From the NCBI RefSeq assembly GCF_963082655.1, contig NC_081552.1, forward strand, positions 71,490,707 through 71,554,706: 64,000 bases of DNA, in the 5' to 3' direction. The stretch is from Stomoxys calcitrans. Lineage: Eukaryota > Arthropoda > Insecta > Diptera > Muscidae. Positions within the stretch are counted from its first letter, which is position 1. Each line of letters opens with the position of its first letter. Shown here piece after piece: positions 20,495 through 32,500 of the stretch. Made by a program: the position numbers and the translations under genes. A model generated the notes under the pieces. That model worked only from the letters and a program-made list of their open reading frames with translations. It did no database searches and was not told the origin of the DNA.

Positions 20495-20690
20495 CATAAT
20501 TATCTTCTCAGACAGCCATTAAATCCCTGGAGAATGCATTTCTGAACAGAAACCCGCCTTCGACTATCGCAGATCTCTTAACGAGATGGCTGAACAGTTC
20601 AAATTGTACAGAATTGTAAAGCGGACGGGCTTGCAAGACTAGGAACTACCTTACACATTCCAGGGAAACTGCAATCTGTGGGTATGCCAC
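20495..20690 (+). pseudogene. RNase H fragment of an I-like LINE
   Basis: Phrases CTTCTCAGACAGCCATT, ACGAGATGGCTGAACAGTTC and AACTGTAAAGCGGAC-like sequence match, in reverse complement, the element at 880-1090. About 35 bp encoding the WVPGH motif are deleted. A dead 3' fragment. Confidence 0.75.
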
Positions 20691-21102
20691 TTTAACCACA
20701 CGTGAAAATGTACCACTATTGGGCAAAATCTCATTTGTATAAAAGTATTGGTCTTAGACCCCGATTGGGTAAATGGCTTTTAAAGCTTATAGTACCTCAA
20801 GTAAAATGGTTATAAGACTTTGTACGCACATAATGGGTTAATCGAATTTTTTGATTATTTTCATCAATATGAAAAAGCGTTGCTTTTGTTTTGCATGACA
20901 CTGTATGTACTCCATATTTCTCACTTCCATGCAACCGTTTCTTTGCAGAGCAATTTCATTCGCCCATGGCAACAAATCATGCTGTTTTGTTTTAATCTAC
21001 CTGAGATGGTCACATGTCGTTGTTATTGCATGCCATGCCGCTCTTGAACTTGGCTCCATGCATTTATGAGAGTTGTGATGGCCTGTTGCCTGATGATGGC
21101 CT

Positions 21103-21408
21103 CTGTAGCGCAGAGGTTAGCATGTCCGCCTTTGACGCTGAACGCCTGGGTTCGAATCCTGGCGGGACGATCAGAAAAAATTTTCAGCGGTGGTTTTCCC
21201 CTCCTAATGGTGGAAACATTTGTAAGGTACTATGCCATGTAAAACTTCTCTCCAAAGAGGTGTCGCACTGCGGCACGCCGTTCGGACACGGCTATAAAAA
21301 GGAGGCCCCTTATCATTGAGCTTAAACTTGAATCGGACTACACTCATTAGTATGTGAGAAGTTTGCCCCTGTTCCTTAGTGGATTGTTCATGGGCAAAAT
21401 TTGCATTT
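21103..21408 (+). mobile_element. SINE family A, with about 14-bp target duplication
   Basis: The tRNA-like head has an A-box-like TAGCGCAGAGGTTAGCATG and a B box GGTTCGAATCC, then the family body (TTCAGCGGTGGTTTTCCCC, CACGCCGTTCGGACACGG, GAGCTTAAACTTGAATCGG). Flanking repeats TGATGGCCTGTTGC (21076-21089) and TGATGGTCTGTTGC (21408-21421) differ at one base. This is the best-preserved promoter of the family in the window. Confidence 0.8.
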
Positions 21409-21464
21409 GATGGTCTGTTGCTACAGCTGTCAAGGGTTCATTCAATTCATCTTGTGCAGACCTT

Positions 21465-21635
21465 TAGTGTATATGATGTTCGATATGGCTAGGCAAGTTT
21501 ATGGCGCCTTTAAATAACCAATGGCCATGATGTTCCAGCGGTTATCGGCACGATCGGCCGAAACGAGCTTGCTTATCTATGGAGCTTGACGAGGATCGCT
21601 ACCTCCACATAGAAAAATATGGCTACAACAACAAT
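21465..21635 (+). mobile_element. SINE family B, 3' portion
   Basis: Contains TTTAAATAACCAATGGCC, GCACGATCGGCCG, GACGAGGATCGCTACCTCC and a tail of GGCTACAACAACAA, as in the copy at 25835-26145. Confidence 0.7.
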
Positions 21636-21691
21636 ATACACATTTCTTTAATCAACGTAGATTGATTTATGACATACGCTACATAATACTT

Positions 21692-21711
21692 GGGGGGGGG
21701 GGGGGGGGGGG
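21692..21711 (+). repeat. Poly-G tract of 20
   Basis: Twenty consecutive G, far longer than expected in AT-rich DNA. It could form a G-quadruplex or reflect a sequencing or assembly artefact; see findings. Confidence 0.9.
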
Positions 21712-22024
21712 AAGGTAGAATAAGCATTGAAAAATTTGCAGCTCTATAAGCAACTGGGACTGGATCTATTATTAATGACAATGCTGCAAAAGCAGAAAAA
21801 AACTAACTAAACTGCTCTTGAAGATTTTCAGATGTACATCAGGCGTTTTTTTTTTCCTAAAGTGGGATATATGTGTTCATCATGCCTGAGCTTCGCGCTA
21901 GTGATCGCCACTAGGAGTGGAACTTTGAGCTCCGATTTGTGTGGTACCTTACAAATGTCGTCACGAGAAACTCAGCTGGGAGCTATCGGGAGCTTGCACA
22001 GGTTGCGGATAGTGGAATGCTCCA

Positions 22025-22320
22025 TACGGAGTAATTGTAGTCGCGGACAATCAGCGGCATCGAGTGGAGAGCCTCAGTGAGAGGCCGGGCAGCACCGGCT
22101 CCGAACGCTGGGTTCAAATCCCGGCGTGAACATCACAAAAATGTTCAGCGGTGGTTTTCCCCTTACTATTGCTGCCTCCATATGTGAGGTATCCCGCCAT
22201 GTTAAAACTTCGCTATCAAATGGTGTCGCTATGCGGCACGACGCTCGGCCTCGGCATTAAAAAGGAGGCCCTTAGTCATGGAGCTTAAACTTTTATCGGA
22301 CTGCACTCATTGTTATGAGA
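22025..22320 (+). mobile_element. Chimeric SINE: family B head joined to family A body
   Basis: Starts as family B (GTCGCGGACAATCAGCGGCA, GTGGAGAGCCTCAGTGAGAG, CAGCACCGGCTC) and switches near 22100 to family A from the B box (GGGTTCAAATCCCGGCG), then GTTCAGCGGTGGTTTTCCCC through TTAAACTTTTATCGGACTGC. Confidence 0.65.
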
Positions 22321-22384
22321 GAAGCATCAAATTTATGGGTCGCTTATGGATTGAAACCCAACTTCAGTTTCCAACTTTATAATT

Positions 22385-22495
22385 TGGTTGTTGTTGTCGT
22401 AGCAGTGTGTTGTACACTGAGGCGGCAGCTCTTGCCCATGAAGGACTTCATCGGGTCAATCTGGTACGTACAACCGGCTGCCTTGGGATTGTTCA
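22385..22495 (-). repeat. CAACAA-tailed non-LTR 3'-end fragment
   Basis: On the minus strand it reads GGTTGTACGTACCAGATTG ... CTGCCGCCTCAGTGTACAAC and ends in CTACGACAACAACAACC. Related copies are at about 31125-31225 and 40565-40650. The simple CAACAA tail is shared with the LINE at 38640-40393, so it is either a SINE using that LINE's machinery or its truncated 3' end. Confidence 0.55.
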
Positions 22496-22769
22496 TTTTT
22501 ATACTTATTTATACTAATTTTTATTTCATGGACCGGGCCCGCTCCGCTGCACCTTCTTTTACTTTATATGGAACAAAATTTTCCTTGGAATAATTATTTT
22601 CGACAATTAAAAATCTTTTAGCGAAATACCATGCAACGAAAATAGTATATCGCTTGACAAACAGTTTAACAATATAAGTGCCTTTATCTGAATTCCAAAT
22701 GATCTTTATTGGTCTACGAATTAAAGTTTGGATGTAAGGTGTACTCCATTCTTAAAATAAAGTATTTCA

Positions 22770-23470
22770 GCACCATATTCTTATGATGTCTGATATAGGG
22801 GTGATTTCGGGGGTGAGGTGGTCTCCCAGACACTTGGCCCTGAAAAAATATCAGCATCGTGTTCTTCTCTCAAATACCATTTATTTAAACCCCATATTGC
22901 CATTGGTTTTGAGAGTAGTTTACAGGATGAGGCGTCCCCTAAACACATGTCCCCAAAATTGGTTATTAAATTAGTTTTCTAATCTCAAATACATTTCATT
23001 TGAGCCACATATTGGCATGGTCGAAAAATGTTTACCCTTTGGGAGGTGTTTTGGGGCAGGGGTGATGCCTTAAGTACATTGTCCTACATTTGGACATCAA
23101 ATTTGTATTCTACTCCCAAATACCTTTATATACCTTTACCTATAGTAAAAAATTGCTGTTTGTGGGGTATTTTGGGAAAGGGGTAGACCCCCAGAAAATT
23201 GGTCCCGAAAGTGGGTATCAATTCTTGCTCTACCCCCCAAATTCCTTTCATTAAAGCCCCACATTGACATGGTCGGTAAATATGCCCGATTTAGGGGCCC
23301 TGAAAATATATCAGCAACGTGCTCTAATCTCATATATTTGAACCCCATATTGCCATTGGCATCAAAATTGGATATCAAATTAGTTTTCTAATCTCAAATA
23401 TTATTCACTTAAACCCCTTATTGAAAAAGCCAGAATATATATGTACGGTTTGGGGTATGAGCCCATAATA
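22770..23470 (+). repeat. Second internal-repeat family ('CTCAAATACC' type)
   Basis: Four to five degenerate units with CTCAAATACC, ATTTGAACCCCATATTGCC and GGTCGGTAAATATG, alternating with GGGGTGTTTTGGG-type stretches. Short pieces of the same family recur at 30780-30990, 31310-31410 and 41690-41890. Non-coding; probably a non-autonomous element comparable with mini-me in design. Confidence 0.6.
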
Positions 23471-23489
23471 ACGACCACCCGACTTCATA

Positions 23490-25025
23490 ACCTCTGAACG
23501 CCGAAAGGGCCGATTGGGTCGGATCCAGGGAGTACACCAATCGCCACTTCAGTTAGCCGACTTCCCCCTCAAATGTGCCAGTGGCCGGAACAAATTCTGA
23601 GACATCATTAACGCAGAGCCGCTCGCTTTATACCAGCTGATCGAATACCCCAAGCGCGGTCTTATTTGCCGGCGCAGGCAGTGGTATTCAGAGAGCTGAA
23701 TCTGGAAATAAACAGGGCAATCAACGAGCACAAGCGGAATACGTGGCTAAAAATCTTGAAGGGATGTAACTTGGGTACCGGTTTTGGCATGCTGTGGTCT
23801 ACTGTTAAGTCACTCTCGAACCCACCGCGGAAGAAGGAATGGCGGGACCGAAGTCACTTTACTTGACTAACCCGCAGGGATTCATCAGGTTGTTCAACCT
23901 TCAATTTAAGTAGAAGAGCCATTCGTCGTATACGTGGTATCCGAACCGATGGTCAGCCATCACAATTTACCGCGGACGAAGGTACGAATGTCATCCAGGG
24001 GGTTGGGCCCCGACAGCATCTCTACACTGATGCTGAAGAATCTGGATCTACCTGGAGATGAGTACCTTATGGCTGTCCTTAACCTGTCATTGAACACTCT
24101 CTCTACTGAAGTCTGGAAAGGAACCGAGCAAGTAGCAGTCGTAAAGACCGATCTTCCTTCTCTCACCAGTAGTCCAGACCTTGGTGGCTACACTTCTAGA
24201 GCCTTATTGTAGAATTTCCATTCGTTGAGCATCAACGTGAATTTTGAATATTGCACAGCACAACAACTGCTTGCATGCCATCATCGCCCACATTTTCCGT
24301 GGCTTCAAACAACCCAGGCCATGCCATAGGACGGTTCTCGTGGCACTGAGTCTATCGAAAACATTCCACACGGTCAGCCATGACCCTCCAGACAGGCATA
24401 ATATGCTGGATTATCTACGTGGTCGCCAGTCATTTGTGGAATTTATTTAGATATAGGAAGCAATTTGTGATAAGGTCAAAAGCATTAACAAGGTCAACAA
24501 CTCTCTTGCCAGCATTTGACTATGTACAAAGCAATTGGTCGAAGTGGGGTAAGTTATGCAACGCCAGTGTGGTTTCGTCGGCTATGTGACACGCAGTGGA
24601 ATAATATTCAGATCTTTCAGAATGCCGTTTTTCGAACTGCGACGGTTCTTACGCGGACCACCTCCATCGGGACACAAACGTCCTACCTGTGAGAAGACAT
24701 AACTACATGCTATCCAAGCAATGCCTTCAGGGCTGTTATTGCAGGGACCATCTAAATCATCATCTTGTAGATAGGTATTCACCACTGAGAAGCCTCAAGG
24801 TGGATCTACATTATCCAAAGGGAGAGGTTCAGCGCTACAAGAGAGAACCTCTAGATCAAGCGGCGTATCAAGCGGGTCTAGACAACATTTATGCAGACAC
24901 GTTACCAGATACGGTGAATAGCTACCGGGTGAATGTGGTGCTTAGTGAACGACCGCCTTCCATTGCACTTGTAGAAATTGACCTCCCCGGAAAACCAGAG
25001 ATTAACTGCTCAGCCCATTAGGTGG
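23490..25025 (+). pseudogene. Decayed Jockey/CR1-superfamily LINE (CAACAA-tail family)
   Basis: Frames corresponding to the protein at 38847-40390 appear in order with many stops. They give a linker (TVKSLSNP near 23810), the pre-RT block ([20 protein letters not shown], near 23990-24050), RT palm remnants (VALSLSKTFHTVSHD), a [13 protein letters not shown] segment, and a C-terminal segment ([20 protein letters not shown], near 24800-24860). The YADD box is lost. A clear older relative of the better preserved minus-strand copy. Confidence 0.75.
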
Positions 25026-25830
25026 AAAGTATATAATAGCTCTTCACTACGGTCTGAAGTGGGAGATTAATGCTACTCAGATATCGTTTTTTTTTGGGAT
25101 TTTCCTTAACAATTGATCTCCTGGGTACGATAATAGATAGTGCTGGCTTATCAGTTGGAGTAGAAGGGTAGACGGTAGGATGGATGGTAGGAAAGTGATG
25201 GATGGGTAGGTGATGATGGATGGTTGAAACGATGTGCCGGAGATGGATGTGTGGTTAGTAGACTGCATCGAAAATGTAGGTAAGTTTAAGGCTGCTACTG
25301 AGTATAGAAGTTCTGATGACATGAATTGTTTTCCACATGATGTAGCTGCTATTTCTTGCGAATAGCAGAATGTATTCCGTGTTGTGTGAAGGTTTAGGCG
25401 GCATACCTGTTTTGGCTCAGTCTTGTGCTGAGTCATTTTGGGTTATGTCATCTGATTTCTGATGGTTTCTGAATGACGAGTTGCTATGGGATGGAACTTG
25501 CATCATCCCACTAGGTGACCAGTGCGAGACTGTTTCGAGTTCAACTGGAAGTAGTTGGACTACGTCAGAAGCCCCTGAAACTTCGGTTCCAGCCTGACTA
25601 TTGGTGAAGCCCCATTTGGGAGCAACGTGGTGGCTGCGGTTTACACCTAAAATCGCAGGAAGGGCATTTCGATGCACGGTGTGGAGTTGCATGTGCTCAA
25701 CCGGGTTTCGTGACCCATAGATCGGCAAGAGTTTGGATAGTGCTCTGCTGTTAACCAAGAGGGAGAACACGACCAAACAATATGAACTTGAATTGGTACT
25801 CATTAAGCCTTAATGAGTACCCTCCAGAAA
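25026..25830. other. No recognised gene; two minus-strand open frames of unknown status
   Basis: Open minus-strand frames at 25077-25436 and 25417-25803 (119 and 128 residues) overlap in different frames and show no domain that I recognise. Near 25160-25220 there is a purine-rich GGATGG/GTAGG repeat. Their placement between dead LINE and SINE copies suggests transposon debris. Confidence 0.35.
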
Positions 25831-25834
25831 TGGA

Positions 25835-26145
25835 ATGCTCCATACAGGGTAGCTGGAGCTGCAGTCGTGGAAAATCAGCGGTATCGAGCAGAGAGTATCA
25901 GTGAAAAACCAGACGGCACCGGCTCTTGCATAAATACTGAGTGCCTACCATGCTCGATATGTTTAGGCGTGTTATTGACACCTTTAAATAACCAATGACC
26001 ATCATGTTCTTGCGGCGATCGGTCCGTCAGACCGGAATGAGGTTACTCACCACAAGAGCTTGAGGAGGATCGCTACTTCATATATATAGACATGTGGCTA
26101 CAACCTCATATAGACATGTGGCTACAACAACAACAACCAAATTGT
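25835..26145 (+). mobile_element. SINE family B, near full length
   Basis: Reads GGAATGCTCCATACAGGGTA, CAGTCGTGGAAAATCAGCGG, then GCTCTTGCATAAATACTGAG, TTTAAATAACCAATGACC, GATCGGTCCGTCAGACCGG and TGAGGAGGATCGCTACTTC, ending in a CTACAACAACAACAA tail, with a short duplicated segment (CATATAGACATGTGGCTACA). The longest copy in the window, so used as family reference. Confidence 0.75.
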
Positions 26146-26149
26146 TCTT

Positions 26150-26260
26150 TATTTGCCTATAAAAAGATGTCGAGCAACGAACTTGACAAATGCGATCCAT
26201 GGTGAAGGTTATATATGATTTGGACCAGCGGAATTCACATAGCATACTTTTACTTGCTGT
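26150..26260 (+). repeat. mini-me-like element, 3' end only
   Basis: CGAACTTGACAAATGCGATC, CATGGTGAAGGTTATATATG and CTTTTACTTGCT match the closing 110 bp of the elements at 1-785 and 57475-58675. Confidence 0.7.
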
Positions 26261-26421
26261 AACAATTTAAACTGATGACCGTAGTAGCCAATACTTTATT
26301 GTATTCGATCATATATTTACTTTATAAAATAAATAAAATATTTTTATGGTTTTATAAAAAAAGACCACATAAATCTATAGAAGCACGAAGATAAGAAAAC
26401 TGCACACTTACGTTATATCAC

Positions 26422-26537
26422 CTTTGATTATATCTACATAGTCGGGAGAACGAGCATAATAACCACCCTCGGAAAGGGCACCCCAGAAATTACTCCACAG
26501 CTCATTGTATTTGGTTACTACAGGGGCAGCGAATTGT
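26422..26537 (-). CDS. Plod: Plod exon: WSNFWGAL block
   Basis: 116 nt: [19 protein letters not shown], then [19 protein letters not shown], ending one base into a Gly codon at donor AAAG|GTGATA. The next exon should lie to the left and was not found between 1 and 26421. Confidence 0.88.
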
Positions 26538-29500
26538 CTATAAGAAATTTTATGTTAAAATTACACACATGAAAGGGAATCTAATGACTTACTTATTCAA
26601 AGTCAAAAGCTCGCGTAGAACTTCAACATCATCAATATGTGTGTCGGCGTCCAGGAAGAATATGTAATCACTTTGTTTTTGTTTGGCTTGTTGTCTAAAT
26701 TAATAAAAAGAAAGAAGGAGAAGGTTTTCATAAAATAATTTAAACAATAAATGCACATTGCAAAAATGGTCTCTCAACAATTATTCATATCGTGGTACAC
26801 TTTGCGAGTACCTAAGAAGCAGACTATTAATATTCGTATATTTTATGCTCAAAAAACGGTTTATGCTCCTAATTCCGATTGCATTGAATATTTTGGAACT
26901 TCGATCTTTGATTGTCATGCTTATATTGGGTTGCCCAAAAAGTAATTGTGGATTTTTCATATAGTCGGCGTTGACAAATTTTTTCACAGCTTGTGACTCT
27001 GTAATTGCATTCTTTCTTCTGTCAGTTATCAGCTGTTACTTTTAGCTTGCTTTAGAAAAAAAGTATACTTGATTAAAGTTCATTCTAATTTTTATTAAAA
27101 ATACATTTACTTTCTTTTAAAAAATCCGCAATTACTTTTTGGGCAACCCAATATTACTTTATCTTTGGGAAAATAGTGAACAAAAATTTATGTTTTTTTT
27201 TAATTACATCCCATAAAAAAACCAATGTGTAGCTTTCTATTATACTAACATTGTTATTATCTAGGCTTACACTTGCAGTCAAATTTGGAGAAGAATAAAC
27301 ATATTCGGCATCTGAAGTCAAAAATATCACCGGCGCTTAGCCTACTACACAAATTTAAAAACAAATTTGGTAAAGTTTGATTTGAACGAAATTGTATTGG
27401 GCCTATAACAAGAGCATTTTTCATCCGACGTTGATGAAATGTGAAACAACCTCTCTACACCTTTTAGTTGAATTTCGTTTAGATCGGGCTATATTTAATA
27501 TTGCTGCCATACAGGACCGATCCCCCGATATGGAGAATTGAGCCAATAAAAGAAGCATTTTTCATCCGATTTCGATGAAATTTGTCACAGTGAGTTTTGG
27601 TAAACCCATACTCATTCTCATTCTCATTTGGTACAGATCGGATCACCTTTGGATATAGCTGTCATATAGACCGATCTCCCGATATAGGGTATTGAGCCCA
27701 TAAAAGTCCTATTTTTCATCCGATTTTGAGGACATTTGAAACGGTGCGTTCTGCGTTGATCGTACAGAACGAACCATATTTGGATATAGCTGCCATGCAG
27801 ACCGATCTCTGGATATATAGGGTATTGAGCCCATAAAAGTGGTATTTTCCATCTCTTTTTCAATTCGAAAAAGTGAGTTTTGTTACCCTTCTTCACCATT
27901 TTGTTGAATATCGTCCCCTATATCGGGGGATGGGTTAATAGGGCAGCTATATCCAAATATGGTCTGATCTGGACCTCACTTCACAGGAATGGATAAAGGT
28001 CTACCAGAACTCACTGTGCAAAATTTTATGGAAATCGGATGAAAAATGATTGGAGGCCATCGTAGCGCAGAGGTTAGCATGTCCGCCTGTGACGCTGGAG
28101 GCCTGAGTTCGAAACCTGGCGAGACCATCAGAAAAAAATTTTCAACTGTGCTTTTCCCCTCTTAATGCTGGCAACATTTTTGAGGTACTATACCATATAA
28201 AACTTCTCTCCGAAGAGGTGTCGCATTGCGGCACGCCGTTCAGACTTGGCTATAAAAAGGAGGCCCCTTATCATTGAGCTTAAACTTGAATCGGACTGCA
28301 CTCATTAATATGTAAGAAGTTTGCCCCTATTGCTTAGCGGAATATTCATGGACAAAATTTGCATTTGGATGAAAAATTACCAATTAATTGCCTCAAGACT
28401 TTAAGTCTGGAGATCTGTCTATATAGCGGTTTATAGGCCTGATGACTTCGCATTGCATGAAATGAAATAAACAAAATAATAACAGCAGTCTAAAATCTGT
28501 AAATCTCAAAAACGAAGAACCTAAAAAGCGCTCGACATGAGCAGAGACGTGATCGAAACGTCTCAAAGAGAATAAGTATCGGACTACCCTATTTACTGTT
28601 AGCTTCATTTTCCTCATATTATCGCCAGTTGTGTGGCATCATGGTACAATATGTGGCATCATGGTACAATTAAGAGGTAGCGTCATTAGCACAATGACAG
28701 AAATCTATCCCCAACGAAAATACCTTGAGTGCCATATGCCGTAAATTGAAATGTCAAAATTATTTTAGAAATAAACTTTGATTATGTGTGGCATATCGCT
28801 TTTTTGATTATGTGTGGCATATCGAATCAAATAGAACATCTTTTAAAGATTTAAGAAATAATCACAGCTGTTTTACCAAGCCTTTGTCATTTAGATTTAC
28901 GGCAAAATCCAAACAAAAATCAAAATCAGCTGTTTGCATGATAAGTGCATCCTGATGTGGCATTATCAACGCGTGAACTAATTTCTCCTTAATAGGACGA
29001 GGAAGCATTAGATCTGTACTGTAAAGTTTACAAATTAATATCCCCAGTAAAAAAAAGTTGATATGATGAGATCCAATTATATCATGCATCAGATATAATT
29101 TGATCCGAAAAATGGTTATATATAATTGTATCAAATTAGATCTAATTCGATACAATTTGTTACAATTGTATCTCGAATTTGACTGAGCTATAAACAGATC
29201 CAATTATATATAATATCTAATTGGATCTCAAATTAAAAAAAAAATTGCTGTTGTTTTTTGTTTATCATACATTTAAATGGTGTTTTTAATTAAACTCTTA
29301 TTTTTTACCATTATTCACATGGACTTTTTGCCCCCAGTGGGGTTTAAACATGGGTCCTCTCGTTTGCTAGGTGGGTCCTCTCGCGGCTAAAGGTAAACAA
29401 ATACAATTGTCTTAGAACAAACAGCGCCAAACAGTGGACCAAACGGTAAAACAAAAATTGGAAACAAGTCCATACAACGATTAAAGCGGTACACAATGTT

Positions 29501-32500
29501 CTAGACATTTGTAGAGGAGGACATAGGCTTTTGAGGAAAGTTGTTGTTGTAGGCCCATATCTCTAACACAGGCTCAGATACAGGATGTCAAAATTGAGCA
29601 CTTTAAACTTCTCCAACGTTCTGGGAGCCATAACTTTTAATCTACTGAACCGATTTGCATGATTTAAAACTCTGGAGAAAGAGCTTGACGAGATCTAAAA
29701 AACATGTTTTATGTCATCATATACCGTTAATGAGATATGCATTATATAATTTTAAAATGTTTTTTTAGTGTCTTTTTAATAACTATCAATTTTTAAGCTT
29801 TATTTGAAATTTGAAGTTTTCACACAAATTGTGCCAGTATAGTTTTTCACACAAATTGTGCCAGAATAAAATAAGAATCATTTGTATACATTCAGCGGAT
29901 TAAAAATGTCATTGTTTTTAATAAAAAAATATTTTTTTTTGTTAAAAATGTGCAATATTTTTCGAAAAAGATACTCGCATTTCTTTCAAGTTTTCGCAAA
30001 CTTTGGCCATCAAAGCATTATCATTTATTTCCACTTTCATAAAGCGGAAGCATTAAGAAAAGTTTTAAATGGCAATTTGTTTCATTGTGATATCAAACCA
30101 CCCCGTTATCTTAATATCAATATGGCCAATTTTTTCATGAAATTTCAAAAGTTTCAGAATAAAAAAAATTTCCACGGGGATTTTTTCACTTTTTTTGAGC
30201 TTGAATTAAAGATTGAAATGTTTATAATAATTAAGGTATGTCTAGCTATATCCTAGCCAAAAATGAAGTCATGGCAGCCAAAATACTAAAAAAAAAATCG
30301 ATTTTCAAGTAGTGCTATATTCACTGTAAAAACCAAGTATTACGTCAAATTTATTGCACATATGTGAAGGGAATTTTTATTTGGTATCACTTCTTCTACA
30401 GAACACAAAAAGAATCGTGAAAATATGTATCTCTATTCCTTCCGATTTTGTGTAATACTAGCTGGCCCGGTGCGCTTCGCTACATAATATAATGGCTTTT
30501 TGAAAATGGATTTTTCTTTAAGCACTTGTAAGCTGGTGATCAAGGCATTCAGGGCTACGAGTCCCGTTCTGATCCACTAATTGATTTTTTTTTATTGATT
30601 ATCTACTTTCAAATTTATATTTCAAAGCTACCACTTGGGATAGCCCATTATTAAAGATCTGCAGGTCCTTCTTGTGTCTATCCAAATCTGTTATAGCTGT
30701 CCTATTTTATCCTGATCGGCCTTCGTATATTACTTCTAATTCCTTTTTTTGGTAGGAGTGGGAATGGGGGTTTGCCCTCTGACAAGTCCTTTCATTTGTA
30801 TACAATATATTCTCAGTCCAGTGGATTTTTCTACTCTCAAAGGAAGGAAAAATCCTATTTGGGGGTGCTCTACTCTCAAAAATCTTTCATTTTAGATCTA
30901 TGCTACCATGGTAGGAAAATATGTGTGATTTAAGGAGTTTTTGGATATCAGATTCGTTTTCTACTCTCAAATATCTTTAATTTGATACCGATATTGTCGT
31001 GATTGGTCTATAAATCCGAAATATTGGTCCGAAAATTCCGCTAGAAATTTTACACAGATACTTAATATTGAGGTATAAACCGATCTTCTTTTGTCCGATA
31101 TGGCTGAAATTTTGAACATAGTGTTGTTGTTGTAGTAGTGTGTTATACACTGAGGCGGCAGCCCTTGCCGATGAAGGAATCCATCGGGCCAATCCGGTAC
31201 GTACAACCGGCTGCCATGGGATTCTGTTATGACTTCCAATAACTGTGCTAAACACTGTCTACATTGTGGGGAGAGGGACGACCATCAATTACTTAGACTC
31301 ATTTTTTATGTCATATTCGTAGTCTAATCCCTAATACTTTCATTCGAGTCCTACATTGATATGTACGTCCAATATGTCTGTTTGGGACAGTTTTGGAGTT
31401 GGGCGACCCCTTGGATACTTGAAGGGTGTTTCTCGCATTCCGTGATCGCCCGGATCTCCGCCTGTAAGACCGAATTATGGTCAGGCAGGTCTCAGTCCCT
31501 GGTTTCTCATTGTAGACCCCCAGGCCCACTTTGTCCTCTAGATTGTTCCATTCGTGTAACATGATCTTCCAGATGGCAATACTAGGGTTCCGTCAATCCA
31601 AGACTGAGCCGATGGCAGCACTGCCTCGCACTCGACTTCAAGGTTCATCTCAGGTATCCGATCGGAAACCTCTTCCCTTCCTTCCAGGTTTCCTATCGTC
31701 GCCTCAATTATACCGCGATGATATGAGCTACTCCCATCCTCAATCCATTCACCCATCGCCTTAAGTCTCATAACCACAGTGGCTGCCTCATACTTAATCT
31801 GTATGCCAATGTGTCGGATATCTAGAATAGTCTCCTATTGGGAGTGGCCCTCATTGTTCCGCCTATGCCAAGACAACATGTTCTCTGAACCTGTTATATG
31901 GTCTTTATGTTGCACTTTTTCTTCATAGCAGTCCACCAAACTACTGAGCCGTAAGTAAGTAATGGTCTAATCACGCTCCTGTAGAGCCAGTGGACGGACT
32001 ATCCTCGGATTCAGGCCCCATTTTGAGCCTACGGCCCGTAGTGCCCAACATCTGTGAGCCTTCTCAGTACGCTCCTGAATGTGACACTTCGAATTTAGTT
32101 TCCTGTCCAAGATCACACCTAAGTATTTGACCTTGTCAGATATTGAAATCGTTTTATTGGGGAAACGTGGTGCGTCAAATTGACCCACCTTCGTCTTCCT
32201 CGTTAACAGGCATATTTCAGTCTTCTCTGGGTTAACATTGAGACCTCTGGGTCTAGCCCAGTCATATACCATATGCAAGATACTTTCGGGCCTTCTTCAT
32301 AGTTCGTTCGGATCCTTACCCCTCAGAAGTATTATAACATCGTCTGCGTAGCAGACGGGTTCAAATCCGTCCTCAGTCAGCATCCGTAATAGGTCATTTA
32401 TGTTGGTCACCCAAAAGAGTGATGATAAAATGCCCCCCTGTGGCGTGCCTTGTGCCACTTTCTCCCTTATATTTATACCATGGGACACACAATTTATCCA

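Noticed and set aside
21103..21175. Candidate tRNA gene (A and B boxes)
   Set aside because: The acceptor ends do not pair and the sequence continues into a SINE body repeated at several loci. It is a SINE promoter, not a functional tRNA.
25077..25803. Two minus-strand ORFs of 119 and 128 residues
   Set aside because: No recognised domain, different frames and transposon-debris surroundings. Reported only as unknown open frames.
29882..30256. 124-residue ORF, possible membrane protein
   Set aside because: Composition mirrors AT-rich DNA (Phe, Lys, Ile), with no domain, no splice support and no repeat of codon preference.
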